From NCBI RefSeq assembly GCF_039778605.1, contig NZ_CP156060.1, positions 1,984,001 to 2,048,000 on the forward strand: a stretch of DNA of 64,000 bases, written 5' to 3'. Of the stretch, positions 1-7,918 are shown piece by piece (positions within the stretch are counted from its first letter, which is position 1; each line of letters starts with the position of its first letter). The notes below the pieces were generated by a model, which saw nothing but the letters and a program-made list of their open reading frames with translations, ran no database searches and was not told the origin of the DNA. The position numbers were made by a program, and so were the translations under genes. The DNA comes from Flavobacterium sp. WV_118_3 (GTDB taxonomy: Bacteria > Bacteroidota > Bacteroidia > Flavobacteriales > Flavobacteriaceae).

Positions 1-1
1 A

Positions 2-553
2 ATACTTCTGAATCAACCCCATGCCAATTTAAAGCCTTTTTTTAACGAAGATTTAGACGAAATGACGTTCTTAAAAGAAATCGGTAGTACAATAGCAACG
101 AGAATTAAAGACCGTAATTTATCCGAAAATAAAACCGGAATCGTTCATTTGGATATTTGGTATGATAATTTAAGTGTAAATAATGAAAATGAAATCACCA
201 TTTTTGATTTTGACAATTGCGGAAATGGGTTATTAATTTTAGATGTCGGCTATTTTTGCAAACAGTTATTTTTTATAGAATCGGATAAAAATGAATATGA
301 ATCAAAAGTGAAAAGCTTTCTAAATGGCTACCAAAAAATAAGGAATTTATCCAAAGAAGAAATGGAATCAATTCCAGAAGCCGGAGCGTCAATTTTTGTA
401 TTTTATCTCGGTGTACAAGCCCAACGATTTGATTGGTCGAATATATTTTTTACGGAGAACTATCTAAAAATGTATGTGGGAAGAATCCGCAATTGGATGG
501 AATATTATGAGCAAAAAAGAACTGTGGCTAGTTCCGAGAGTACGAACTTGTAA
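2..553 (+). CDS. APH-family phosphotransferase, 3' part (5' end outside window)
   Basis: The frame is open from the first bases, without a stop, so the N-lobe of this kinase lies upstream of the window. Visible is the catalytic C-lobe: a Brenner-type loop HLDIWYDN (HxDxxxxN) followed by the Mg-binding DFD in IFDFDNCG. This pattern is typical of the aminoglycoside phosphotransferase / homoserine-kinase-II-like superfamily. Members phosphorylate small molecules (antibiotics, choline, homoserine) or, as in SrkA, proteins; the substrate cannot be told from this fragment. The gene is followed closely by a repeat with hairpins (577-700) that may act as its transcription end. The family call is solid and the specific function unknown. 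Confidence 0.8.
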   Translation: MLLNQPHANLKPFFNEDLDEMTFLKEIGSTIATRIKDRNLSENKTGIVHLDIWYDNLSVNNENEITIFDFDNCGNGLLILDVGYFCKQLFFIESDKNEYESKVKSFLNGYQKIRNLSKEEMESIPEAGASIFVFYLGVQAQRFDWSNIFFTENYLKMYVGRIRNWMEYYEQKRTVASSESTNL

Positions 554-576
554 TTGTACTACTTTTATAAAGTATT

Positions 577-700
577 CACTAAAACCGCATATCCTCTAAA
601 AACAAAACTACAACTTTTTACAGTTGTAGTTTGCTTCTGTTTTCTAGCACGGCACATCCGAGGCTTTAGTCGAACGGATGAAATAAATCCACGCTATCGG
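577..700. repeat. Intergenic direct repeat, copy A (about 125 bp)
   Basis: This stretch is closely similar to 7701-7827 in the same orientation. Both copies contain a hairpin built on CTACAAC...GTTGTAG and a second segment, GAGGCTTTAG(T/C)CGAACGGATG, followed by AAATAAATCC. In copy A the second segment itself can fold (CATCCG...CGGATG). A short open frame over it (554-742) is made of the repeat and is not considered a gene. It probably works as a transcription end and as a substrate for recombination. Confidence 0.7.
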
Positions 701-863
701 GCGTTTCTTGAGCTATTTCTTTTATTAATTAAGCTTTGTTGAAATCATGTATCTGACAAAATTTGAGCGTTTTTTGTTTAGTTTTATTATAAATGCAAAC
801 AAGTTTGTACATTAGTTTAAAACAACAGTGCTTAGAATATTAACAGAAAAAACAACAGAAAAG

Positions 864-1682
864 ATGAAATTTATTTATTACAACTTGCTTTTTATTCTTG
901 TAACATTTATAAGTTGCTCTAACGCATCACAACCAAACGATCCAATTCCAGAATACGAGACTTTTAAAATTCAGTCTAAAAAAGTTGGGGAAGAGAGAAT
1001 TATTAATATTTGGACGCCAATGAACTATAAAACAGAATCTGACTCATTACCTGTAATGTATATGGCTGACGGTGGAATAAAAGAAGATTTTCCGCACATG
1101 GCAAATACTTTGGCGAAGTTAATTAAAGAAAACAAAATAAGACCTTTAATTCTCGTAGGGATTGAAAACACACAACGAAGAAGGGATTTGACAGGATTTA
1201 CAGAAGTAGCAAAAGACAAAAAAATCGCACCAATTGTTGGTGGTTCAAAAAAGTTTAGAGCGTTTATTCAAGACGAGCTTTTCCCTGAAATAGAGAAACG
1301 ATACAGAACAACGTATGAAAAAAGTATTATTGGTGAATCTGCATCAGGACTTTTTGTTATGGAAACATTTTTCTTGACACCTGAAATGTTTGACAATTAC
1401 ATTGCTTTTGACCCATCGCTTTGGTGGAATAATCATTACTTAGTAAGAACTGCAAAAGAACATTTGGCTAAATTTCCATCATCTAACAAACGACTTTGGT
1501 TTGCAGGTTCAAACGCAGAAGATATCGCGCCATTTACAAAAGAATTAGCAGATATTTTGAAAATAGAAAACCGAGCAAACGTACAATGGAAATTTTCTGA
1601 CGAACCGAAAGAAAAGCACACAACCATATTCAGAGCTACAAAGGAAAAGGCAATTATATGGACATTAAACAAAACGGAATAA
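864..1682 (+). CDS. Lipoprotein alpha/beta hydrolase, putative esterase (esterase D/Fes type)
   Basis: The product is about 272 residues when started at the ATG at 864. The open frame begins at a GTG at 828, but the ATG gives a clean lipoprotein signal: basic MKF, a hydrophobic stretch, then a lipobox ending in ISC. The mature part resembles the putative esterase family (PF00756). It has PVMYMADGG near the strand that leads to the oxyanion hole, IIGESASGLF as the nucleophile elbow (GxSxS/G), an acidic residue around IAFDPSLWW, and a late histidine in KEKHTT. It is probably an envelope-attached hydrolase of carboxylic esters or acylated compounds; the substrate is unknown. The next gene downstream is the convergent IS256 transposase. 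Confidence 0.75.
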   Translation: MKFIYYNLLFILVTFISCSNASQPNDPIPEYETFKIQSKKVGEERIINIWTPMNYKTESDSLPVMYMADGGIKEDFPHMANTLAKLIKENKIRPLILVGIENTQRRRDLTGFTEVAKDKKIAPIVGGSKKFRAFIQDELFPEIEKRYRTTYEKSIIGESASGLFVMETFFLTPEMFDNYIAFDPSLWWNNHYLVRTAKEHLAKFPSSNKRLWFAGSNAEDIAPFTKELADILKIENRANVQWKFSDEPKEKHTTIFRATKEKAIIWTLNKTE

Positions 1683-1792
1683 AAGCCCAACGCACTGCCC
1701 TGATGGTGTGGATTTATAATCCGTTTCTAAATATTATTGACACTATCCCAAAAAGTGTGTAAGTTAAAAAATAACAGGGTTTGACTTTTTAT

Positions 1793-2989
1793 TTAAAGTT
1801 GAACCCTTTTTTCAAATATGGTTAAGAACTGATTGAGGATTAATCCCCAATTATGGATTGGCATAGTCCATTTTTTGGTTGCTTCTCTTAAAGCCAAATA
1901 TACGGATTTTAAAACGGCTTCATCCGTAGGGAATGACAATTTGTTTTTGGTATATTTTCTAATTTTCCCATTAAGATTTTCAATTAGATTTGTGGTGTAA
2001 ATGATTTTTCTGATTTCAATTGGGAAGTCAAAAAAGACGGTAAGTTCCTCCCAGTTTTCTTCCCAGGATTTAACCGCATAAGGATATTTATGATTCCATT
2101 TGCTGGCAAAATCTTCCAAAGCTCCTTTTGCAGCTTGTTTGGTTGGCGCATCATAAACCTGTTTCATATCTTTAGAAAACTCCTTTTTATCTTTCCAGAC
2201 TACATAACGGGCTGAGTTTCTAATTTGATGAACAACACAGATTTGTGTTTGAGATTCCGGGAATACGTTTTTAATGGTTTGTGTAAAGCCATTGAGGTTA
2301 TCAGTTGCAGTAATGAGAATATCTTCCACACCTCGGGCTTTTAAATCCGTTAATACTCCCAACCAAAAACTGGCACTTTCATTCTTGCCTAACCATATAC
2401 CAAGAACTTCCTTTTTACCGTCTCTGTTTAGGCCTACAGCTAAATAGATAGTCTTATTAATAACTTTGGAACTTTCTCGAACTTTAAACACAATCCCATC
2501 CATCCAAACAATTAAGTAAACGGGATCTAATGGACGGTTTTGCCAAGCAATAATATCATTGGCTACTGATTCTGTAATCCTGGATATAGTAGAGGTAGAT
2601 ACATCAAAATTATAAACTTCTCTTATCTGCTCTTCAATATCGCTAACACTCATTCCTTTTGCATAAAGTGATATGATGACATTTTCCAATCCGTCAGCCA
2701 TATTTTGCCTTTTAGGAATTATCATGGGATTGAAAGAAGCTTCTCTGTCTCTGGGAACCTGAAGTTCTGATTCTCCAAATGAGGTTTTAACCTTTTTGTT
2801 GGAATAACCGTTCCTAGAATTGGATGTCGTTGATTTTTCGTGTTTATCGTAACCTAAATGAGCATCTAACTCACCATTCAAGATGGCTTCTAAACCACGT
2901 TTTTGTAGTTGGGCAAGAAAACCATTTAAGTCTTCACCTGTTTTGAACTGTTTTAAAAACTCTTCTGATAATAACTCTTCTTTTTTCAT
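1793..2989 (-). CDS. IS256-family (mutator-type) transposase
   Basis: About 398 residues from the ATG at 2989; the frame also offers an ATG at 3004. The protein has the DDE transposase layout of the family. The first Asp is in [12 protein letters not shown], the second in TATDNLNGF, a C-x2-H pair is in CVVHQIRNS, and the catalytic Glu is in LREATKKWT. An N-terminal segment with [10 protein letters not shown] is also characteristic. Length is normal and there is no frameshift, so the enzyme may be active. It catalyses excision and circle-mediated transposition of its own element. A long palindrome (3021-3050) sits just upstream of the start, inside the IS. Confidence 0.93.
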   Translation of the reverse strand: MKKEELLSEEFLKQFKTGEDLNGFLAQLQKRGLEAILNGELDAHLGYDKHEKSTTSNSRNGYSNKKVKTSFGESELQVPRDREASFNPMIIPKRQNMADGLENVIISLYAKGMSVSDIEEQIREVYNFDVSTSTISRITESVANDIIAWQNRPLDPVYLIVWMDGIVFKVRESSKVINKTIYLAVGLNRDGKKEVLGIWLGKNESASFWLGVLTDLKARGVEDILITATDNLNGFTQTIKNVFPESQTQICVVHQIRNSARYVVWKDKKEFSKDMKQVYDAPTKQAAKGALEDFASKWNHKYPYAVKSWEENWEELTVFFDFPIEIRKIIYTTNLIENLNGKIRKYTKNKLSFPTDEAVLKSVYLALREATKKWTMPIHNWGLILNQFLTIFEKRVQL

Positions 2990-3020
2990 AAGACTGTGTA
3001 ACATTTAAAATTAAACAAAA

Positions 3021-3050
3021 AAATAATGGGGTTTTAAAACCCCATTATTT
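3021..3050. repeat. 30-bp perfect palindrome inside the IS256 right end
   Basis: The sequence is a perfect inverted repeat whose arms are AAATAATGGGG and CCCCATTATTT around TTTTAAAA. It lies between the right tip of the IS and the transposase start. As RNA it would form a strong hairpin. Such structures can stop transcription entering from outside and so keep transposase levels low. That role is inferred from position. Confidence 0.7.
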
Positions 3051-3085
3051 TTATACTTACACAGTTAGTGAGATACTACCTTATA

Positions 3086-3120
3086 ATGCCGAATACCATT
3101 GCTGGAAACGGATTATTGAC
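3086..3120. repeat. Module-spacer repeat, truncated copy C1
   Basis: The part ATGCCG...GGAAACGGATTATTGAC matches the second half of the repeats at 5888, 7847 and 8141. The first half (GGATGGACACG...CCATCC) is missing, and the IS256 right end abuts it. This suggests that the IS inserted into, or deleted part of, this spacer. Confidence 0.55.
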
Positions 3121-3128
3121 TTTAGATA

Positions 3129-3581
3129 TTAATTTATATTATAACTTATTACCTCATATGAATCTCCTTCATTTTCTTTAATAAAACCTATTTCCTCTAC
3201 TGTAGTGCGCTTTTTATAATTCACTTTGTATTTATGAATTGTTATACCTTTTTCAGGATTAGTTACACTAATTAAAGTTTTATTTAGAAATTTACCAAAA
3301 GTCTGATTTTTCTGTTCCATAATTTCTTTAAACTTAAAATACGGCGTTTTTTGATAAAACCGAAAACTCATCAAGGAATTCAAATGCTTAACATTATTTT
3401 GATTTTTATAAAATAAATCAGCTATTTCTTCCGCAGTTAAACTTTTTTCACGTTTGTTTGGATTAATTACTGTTTTTGATATAAGTTTCCCATTTGCATC
3501 TCTCAACTCTTCAGTTTGCACTTCTTGAGCGATAAATATTGTTGGAATCATTATCAATAAAAATATTAAGAGCTTTTTCAT
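3129..3581 (-). CDS. Small secreted protein in RHS module 3, unknown function
   Basis: 150 residues with a clear Sec signal peptide: MKKLL, a hydrophobic core, then cleavage around FIAQ|E. The mature part is polar and rich in Lys and Asn; I recognise no domain. Near its N-terminus it has the short stretch DANGKLISKTV, which recalls YD/MORN-type beta hairpins. It follows the membrane protein at 3604-4008 by about 22 bp and lies in the leftward module behind an RHS-core fragment, the place where immunity or accessory genes usually sit. A periplasmic immunity-related role is inferred from position only. A truncated spacer repeat and the IS256 follow. Confidence 0.6.
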   Translation of the reverse strand: MKKLLIFLLIMIPTIFIAQEVQTEELRDANGKLISKTVINPNKREKSLTAEEIADLFYKNQNNVKHLNSLMSFRFYQKTPYFKFKEIMEQKNQTFGKFLNKTLISVTNPEKGITIHKYKVNYKKRTTVEEIGFIKENEGDSYEVISYNIN

Positions 3582-3603
3582 TTCAATTGTTTCTTTTTCA
3601 AAT

Positions 3604-4008
3604 TTAGTTTTTATTTTTTTGATAATCTTGTAAAGCTTCTTTTTGATTTAAGTTAAACATGGAGTCATTTCTATAAACTCTAATGATATATTCTCCTTTC
3701 TTTTTAATCAAACTATCACCTTTTTTAATAACTGACCAAAAATCCCCTTCAATTAAAGAATTGCCATTAGTAAAATATATAGTTGGATTGTTATGATTAC
3801 TTTTATCGTAGTCTTTATACTTGACAACTCCAGTGTAACTGCTGTTGTATATATGTTCTAATGAGAGTTTATAACTATTGGCTTTATTTTTATCAGTATT
3901 TTTATAAAGAAATTCCCAACCAATCATAAAAGTTATAAATATTATAATAATAAAACCCAAAGCTTTATATAAAAAATTGTTAGAAAACTCGATACCAGTC
4001 TTTTTCAT
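3604..4008 (-). CDS. Small single-pass membrane protein, possible immunity protein of module 3
   Basis: About 134 residues from the ATG at 4008 (MKKTGIEFSNN). The longer open frame starting at 4044 overlaps the RHS fragment and is less likely. One membrane segment (about residues 17-35, rich in Ile and Phe) is followed by a soluble domain predicted to face the periplasm. The start lies 4 bp after the stop of the preceding RHS fragment, so translation is probably coupled. Toxin-immunity pairs show exactly this spacing. I recognise no family in the sequence, so immunity is an inference from context. Confidence 0.6.
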   Translation of the reverse strand: MKKTGIEFSNNFLYKALGFIIIIFITFMIGWEFLYKNTDKNKANSYKLSLEHIYNSSYTGVVKYKDYDKSNHNNPTIYFTNGNSLIEGDFWSVIKKGDSLIKKKGEYIIRVYRNDSMFNLNQKEALQDYQKNKN

Positions 4009-4012
4009 ACGA

Positions 4013-4903
4013 TTATAATTTAAAAGTCCAAGTTTTAGTTTCACTTATAGTTCCCCCGACTTGTATGTTAGGTACGCTTATACCTGGATAATGACCAGTT
4101 TGACTTCCTGCTTGATAAATGTAAGGTCTTTCTTGAGCTCCCTTTATATAAGAGCCATAGTCACTAAATCCATTTCCTTGAGTACCTCCTCTTTCATAAG
4201 TAACAGTCCCAAATCCTGCACTAAAGGAATTTCCTTTACCTCCAAAATCATTAACAGAAAAAGGATTATCACCAGTAGGAGTGACAACACCACCTTTCAT
4301 TCCGTAACCACCTCCAAAGCCTGAATTTCCTCCAAATGTAAAATATAAGGCTTTGCCTCCTGATGAATCGCTAACTAAACCAAGTTCAAATGAAATGCCG
4401 CCTCCAACAGCTCCTCCCATTGAAAAGCCACTAAAAGTTCCAGATTTATTTTCAGGACTTACAATAGTAGTTCCTCCAGGTGTTGTCAAATTACCATTGC
4501 TAAAATCTACATTTTGACCATTTTTGTCACTTACCGTGCCATCATTATGATATGTATAAGAATATCTACCATCTGCTTTGCCGTCTGTGGTGCTCACAGT
4601 ACGAGTTCCTTCATTTACAATATTTACATCATTTCCATAAGCGGCTACCGCCTGTTCATTTGTTTTGATTGTTGAATCATAGAAGAAAGTTGAATTACCA
4701 TCTTTTCCTTTTCTTTCAATCCAATCATCACTTTCCATTCCTGTAGGGTCTATAAAACGTAAAGGGTTATTATTTAAAAACGATTGCGGAGATAGACGAT
4801 AGAACTTTTCAGCAAGTGGGTCATGAGTTGTTGTTCTGCCTATATCAGGCATATATCCACGTGCTCCATAATCGTACATATTCAGCCCCAGCTCGTCCTG
4901 CAA
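4013..4903 (-). CDS. Orphan RHS-core fragment with glycine-rich tail (module 3, 5'-truncated)
   Basis: The fragment starts inside the conserved RHS-associated core (GKELQDELGLN, then MYDYGARGY and HDPLAEKF...NNNPLRFIDPTGM). It continues into a unique, glycine-rich C-terminal region of about 220 residues. There is no N-terminus. Upstream, the frame runs YKFNGKELQ and then hits the leftover IS256 end at 4921-4949 and a stop. The only starts are a TTG at 4903 or an internal ATG, so it may not be translated by itself. It is best seen as a stored C-terminal cassette for recombination into the full-length RHS gene, or a remnant of an inactivated RHS gene. The tail's activity is unknown. Confidence 0.7.
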   Translation of the reverse strand: MQDELGLNMYDYGARGYMPDIGRTTTHDPLAEKFYRLSPQSFLNNNPLRFIDPTGMESDDWIERKGKDGNSTFFYDSTIKTNEQAVAAYGNDVNIVNEGTRTVSTTDGKADGRYSYTYHNDGTVSDKNGQNVDFSNGNLTTPGGTTIVSPENKSGTFSGFSMGGAVGGGISFELGLVSDSSGGKALYFTFGGNSGFGGGYGMKGGVVTPTGDNPFSVNDFGGKGNSFSAGFGTVTYERGGTQGNGFSDYGSYIKGAQERPYIYQAGSQTGHYPGISVPNIQVGGTISETKTWTFKL

Positions 4904-4920
4904 TTCCTTCCCATTGAACT

Positions 4921-4949
4921 TATACTTACACAGTTAGTGAGATACTACC
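4921..4949. mobile_element. Solitary IS256 right-end remnant
   Basis: These 29 bases, plus two more on the right, are identical to the right end of the intact IS256 (3052-3080). No transposase or left end accompanies them. The remnant joins a truncated RHS core on its left to a truncated small-membrane-protein gene on its right. The IS tip ...TATACTTACAC resembles the RHS codons for YKY in this orientation, so a short shared sequence may have mediated the deletion that removed the rest of the IS. Confidence 0.85.
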
Positions 4950-5066
4950 TTCATATTCAGGTACAAATTGGTCGGTTAATTTTCCTTTAAATCCTTTTAG
5001 AATCCAGAAGAAAAAACCACCAATCCAAAGTGAAGTGAGTTTTGCTGCGAAAGGTTCTCTAGCCAT
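4926..5066 (-). pseudogene. Truncated small membrane protein (paralogue of 7919-8116)
   Basis: Reading left from the ATG at 5066 gives MAREPFAAKLTSLWIGG and on to VPEYE, nearly the same as the intact 65-residue protein at 7919-8116. The frame then runs into the leftover IS256 end and stops at 4926 after 46 residues. The second membrane segment of the paralogue is therefore lost. The start is 3 bp after the stop of the DUF2971 gene. It is clear evidence that an IS256 once inserted here. Confidence 0.85.
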
Positions 5067-5069
5067 GTT

Positions 5070-5831
5070 TTAATTCAATACTTTCTCAAATTCTAATTTT
5101 AAATCTGTTGGGTGAGGATAGACAACAGATATTGGAATGTCAGGGAATTTCATTTCATGAAGTTCCAGTAATAATTTATAAAGATTTATATCATTATCCA
5201 CTATTTTGTGACCAATGTAAATTGCTTTTACACATTTAGGGAAGTATTCCAAACATCTTTCATCATTTCCTAACTCTGTGATAATTCTCCATTCTTTCTC
5301 ATATTCCCAATGCTTGAATTTTGTTGTCAACACATAATGCGAAGCAAATGGGTAATCTTTTTTTATTTTAATTGGTTCTTTTGGATAAATTACCCTTGTC
5401 AATGTATGTCTTAATAAATGACCTTCTCTTTGTTTCATATCAATCTTATCACCATCAAATTCAAGTGCAAAACCGTAATAATTATTTGTATAATGTGCCC
5501 ACATCAAATGGTTGTCGATTGTTTCTGAAAAGGAACAAATTCCTAGATTACCGAAGTTGTTTCTTTTTACTGTTTTCATATGAGACAAATCATCGACATC
5601 TTCAATAAGATTTACGTTACAATCAAAAGGGTCGTTGAAATCTCCTGGATTTGAAAGATGAAAATAACTTCTAAAGAGCCCATCAATACTATAAAGGTTT
5701 AATGGATAAAACCTATATAATTTTTCAGCACTTTTTGACAAAAGTTTCCCATGTCGATATGTATCCCATAATTCAGAATTAATGGTATTTCTTTTTAAAA
5801 CATACTCTTCGTCAATAATAAATTCATCCAT
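5070..5831 (-). CDS. DUF2971 domain protein
   Basis: 253 residues, soluble, no signal peptide. It shows hallmarks of DUF2971: KLYRFYPLN near residue 40, FHLSNPGDFNDPFD, then ICSFSETIDNHLMWAHYTNNYYGFALEFD, and later KHWEYEKEWRI with a C-terminal PKCVKAIYIG. Members are widespread in variable and defence-related loci, but their biochemical function is not established as far as I know. Here it belongs to RHS module 2 and is followed 3 bp later by the truncated membrane protein. A spacer repeat (5888-5959) separates it from the lipoprotein upstream. It may be an accessory or immunity gene; that is positional inference. Confidence 0.8.
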   Translation of the reverse strand: MDEFIIDEEYVLKRNTINSELWDTYRHGKLLSKSAEKLYRFYPLNLYSIDGLFRSYFHLSNPGDFNDPFDCNVNLIEDVDDLSHMKTVKRNNFGNLGICSFSETIDNHLMWAHYTNNYYGFALEFDGDKIDMKQREGHLLRHTLTRVIYPKEPIKIKKDYPFASHYVLTTKFKHWEYEKEWRIITELGNDERCLEYFPKCVKAIYIGHKIVDNDINLYKLLLELHEMKFPDIPISVVYPHPTDLKLEFEKVLN

Positions 5832-5887
5832 TAATTTTTCTTTAAATTCAGATTACTTCTTTCAAATATACAGTTTTAAAAGAAAAA

Positions 5888-5959
5888 GGATGGACACGAT
5901 TGTTTGTGCACCCATCCCATCCCTTTATTATGCCGTTATCGAAGCGGATTAATGACTTT
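5888..5959. repeat. Module-spacer repeat, copy C2
   Basis: The unit begins GGATGGACACGATTG, continues with GCACCCATCCCATCC, and ends ATGCCGTTATCGAAGCGGATTAATGA. The first part forms a hairpin (GGATGG...CCATCC) and the second a smaller one (CCGTT...AGCGG). Similar units lie at 7847-7910 and 8141-8202, always between genes of the RHS modules and a few bases after the 3' end of a gene. It is probably a terminator-like mobile spacer. Confidence 0.75.
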
Positions 5960-5963
5960 AATC

Positions 5964-6686
5964 TTATTTAGCTTCCACTTCCCAAATTTCACCTTGCCAC
6001 TGTAGTTTCTTTTTGTCAAAGTAAATTAATTCTTGTTTATATGGCTGAAATTCAAAAAAGCATCTGTCAAAATTTGGAAGCTTAATTGTCAAATAGTTAT
6101 ATTTTTCAGTATCGATACTTTCATTAAAAATTTCAAAAAGAATTCTACTGTTATAAAGTGTAACACCAGCAGCTTTAGCATCCAGACTAAAACTGATTTG
6201 ATTTGTGTTAATTTTTCTATCCCACAAGTATTTTGATTTAGGTATTACAATTAATGTTTTCTCTGTCGTTATTGATTTACTATTATTATTGTTAAAATAA
6301 AAGTTCAATTTGACAGGATGAAAATCACTTGGAAAATCAATTTGAATGTACAGACTGTCCTGAGAAAAACTACTCTTCTTTTCTATATTATACTCATAAC
6401 CCTTTTGCTTAGTATAATAATTCTCACTAGTGATTTCAAGCAAATTATTTTGCAACATACTCCATCTACCTGTTGATGCAAAATCACATTTTTCAATAGC
6501 CGGTGTAAAAGTAATTTCTGGATTTAGCAAAACATATGTACCATCTTTTTTAAGCACCAGTTTTTCACTTGAACTTTTTTTCTTGTAAGTACCTGAATAA
6601 TCAACATCATTACTGTTTTTACTTTTATGTATTGAACAACTCAAAAGTTGAAATGCTATCAATAGCAAGAAAAATATTTTTTTCAT
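5964..6686 (-). CDS. Lipoprotein in RHS module 2, putative immunity protein
   Basis: 240 residues with a lipoprotein signal (MKKIFFLLLIAFQLLSC) and cleavage before Cys18. The mature part begins with VDYSGTYKKKSSSEKLVLKKDGTYVL, which resembles the start of lipocalin-like or META-type small beta-barrels, and has a mostly beta-rich pattern. I do not recognise the rest. It starts 4 bp after the zincin-tailed RHS fragment, so the two are coupled. A toxin followed at once by an envelope lipoprotein is the usual toxin-immunity order. The role is inferred from position. Confidence 0.65.
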   Translation of the reverse strand: MKKIFFLLLIAFQLLSCSIHKSKNSNDVDYSGTYKKKSSSEKLVLKKDGTYVLLNPEITFTPAIEKCDFASTGRWSMLQNNLLEITSENYYTKQKGYEYNIEKKSSFSQDSLYIQIDFPSDFHPVKLNFYFNNNNSKSITTEKTLIVIPKSKYLWDRKINTNQISFSLDAKAAGVTLYNSRILFEIFNESIDTEKYNYLTIKLPNFDRCFFEFQPYKQELIYFDKKKLQWQGEIWEVEAK

Positions 6687-6690
6687 TTTA

Positions 6691-7626
6691 TTATTTTTTA
6701 TCTTTTAATCCTTCATAAACTGAGGAACCATCTTCTCTTTTGATTTCCATTAAAGAACTAGCATTTATACTTTGCAAAGAACTAGCACCAGCAGGGTAAG
6801 TTCCATCATAAGAATATTGAACTTGATAAGCATTGATTTCATTATTTCTTGCGCCTTGGTATGTAGTAGCTGAATTTAATAATTGACCTTTATTATTGAA
6901 TTTAACCCCACCTGCTTCGATAGATTGTCCCACATGTCTAATTTCATGTATATGTAATCCCGTGTTACTTCCTTCAATTCGAATAACCCCCTTATCATCT
7001 TTAACAACGCCATGAGTGCCATCGTTCTTACTTGGTCCTGTCAATGTATACGTCTCCTTTGCATCGCCAATTGCTTTGATATCCAAGAGAGACTGGTTTA
7101 ATAAGCCAATTTTTTGCCCGTTTTCTGCTAATTGATTTTCAAGTTTAGCTAATTTTTTATCGCTTAGACCGCCTTTATCTATTTGCGCTTGAATTTTTGC
7201 ATTATCCTTATTAATGCTTCCAATTCGATTGTTTATCGAATTATTTAACTTTTCAGCTTGTTTCGGGTCTTCCCATGTCATCCCCGTTGGGTCAACATAT
7301 CTAATCGGATTATCTGCAAATGCTACATATGGTGAAGTCCCAATTTGTTTAGGATGCTCAGCTTTCGGGTCAATATTCATCCATCTACCAATGGCAGCAT
7401 CATAATTTCTTGCTCCATAATCATAAACATTAAGCCCCAGCTCGTCTTGCAGCTCTTTCCCATTGTATTTATATTTATACGGGTTGATCAACGGTTTTGA
7501 ACCGCCTTCCAGCAATACCGGCGACATATACTCCGGGGAACCATCCGGCGGGGTAACAAAAACAAACTGCTGTACGTTATACATCTTATGTTTTAATCCA
7601 AACGGATAATAATGGCTTTCTTCCAT
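6691..7626 (-). CDS. Orphan RHS C-terminal cassette with HEIRH zincin-like domain (module 2)
   Basis: 311 residues. Residues 1-116 match the end of the full-length RHS protein: HYYPFGLKHK, then KYKYNGKELQDELGLN, YDYGARNYDAAIGRW and a closing DPTGM. The tail is unrelated to other tails here. After a coiled-coil-like stretch (about 120-185) comes HEIRH at 227-231, a zinc-protease HExxH motif, and a possible third ligand Glu263 in NNEINAY. RHS homology extends upstream of the ATG to about 7673, where it ends at an in-frame stop. The gene thus lacks the RHS shell and any export signal. It is a displaced toxin cassette, likely a metallopeptidase effector when fused to the full RHS gene. Confidence 0.8.
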   Translation of the reverse strand: MEESHYYPFGLKHKMYNVQQFVFVTPPDGSPEYMSPVLLEGGSKPLINPYKYKYNGKELQDELGLNVYDYGARNYDAAIGRWMNIDPKAEHPKQIGTSPYVAFADNPIRYVDPTGMTWEDPKQAEKLNNSINNRIGSINKDNAKIQAQIDKGGLSDKKLAKLENQLAENGQKIGLLNQSLLDIKAIGDAKETYTLTGPSKNDGTHGVVKDDKGVIRIEGSNTGLHIHEIRHVGQSIEAGGVKFNNKGQLLNSATTYQGARNNEINAYQVQYSYDGTYPAGASSLQSINASSLMEIKREDGSSVYEGLKDKK

Positions 7627-7700
7627 TATTTTTAAACCTCCAGCTTTATCATCATAGGTCCAACTCGATCGGATTTACAATCCGCACTAAGTTTAAAATC

Positions 7701-7827
7701 CACTAAAACCGTATACCCTCTAAAAACAAAACTACAACTTTTTAGGGTTGTAGTTTGCTCTTTCTTTATTATCACGGATTACACCCGAGGCTTTAGCCGA
7801 ACGGATGAAATAAATCCGCGCTATCGG
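7701..7827. repeat. Intergenic direct repeat, copy B
   Basis: The second copy of the repeat at 577-700, in the same orientation, starting CACTAAAACCGTATACC and ending CGCGCTATCGG. It holds the hairpin CTACAAC...GTTGTAG with a T-rich loop. It lies between the end of RHS module 1 and the point where RHS homology of module 2 begins. Copies A and B bracket the whole set of orphan modules and the IS256. Confidence 0.7.
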
Positions 7828-7846
7828 TTGTTGATGGAAAAACAAA

Positions 7847-7910
7847 GGATGGACACGATTATGCGCCCATCCCATCCCTTTATGATACCGTTATCGAAAC
7901 GGTTTAATGA
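7847..7910. repeat. Module-spacer repeat, copy C3
   Basis: The same unit as 5888-5959: GGATGGACACGATTATGCG, CCCATCCCATCC, then ACCGTTATCGAAACGG and TTTAATGA. The inner inverted parts suggest two hairpins. It follows the 3' end of the 65-residue membrane-protein gene by 8 bp. Confidence 0.75.
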
Positions 7911-7918
7911 TTTCAAGA

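Larger units (their letters stand above)
1739..3080 (-). mobile_element. IS256-family insertion sequence
   Basis: About 1.34 kb bounded by imperfect inverted ends. The left end begins GACACTATCCC and the right end, read on the minus strand, begins GGTAGTATCTC. Both carry GTGTAAGT at the same offset from the tip, as IS256 ends do. The single gene inside is a full-length IS256-type transposase. No matching 8-9 bp target duplication is visible (ATATTATT on the left, TTATAATG on the right), so one flank has probably been rearranged after insertion. A second isolated copy of the right end lies at 4921-4949. Confidence 0.85.

Noticed and set aside
554..742. A 62-codon frame after the APH-like gene
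   Set aside because: It consists of the intergenic repeat and hairpins (577-700) and has no protein-like composition or conserved start.
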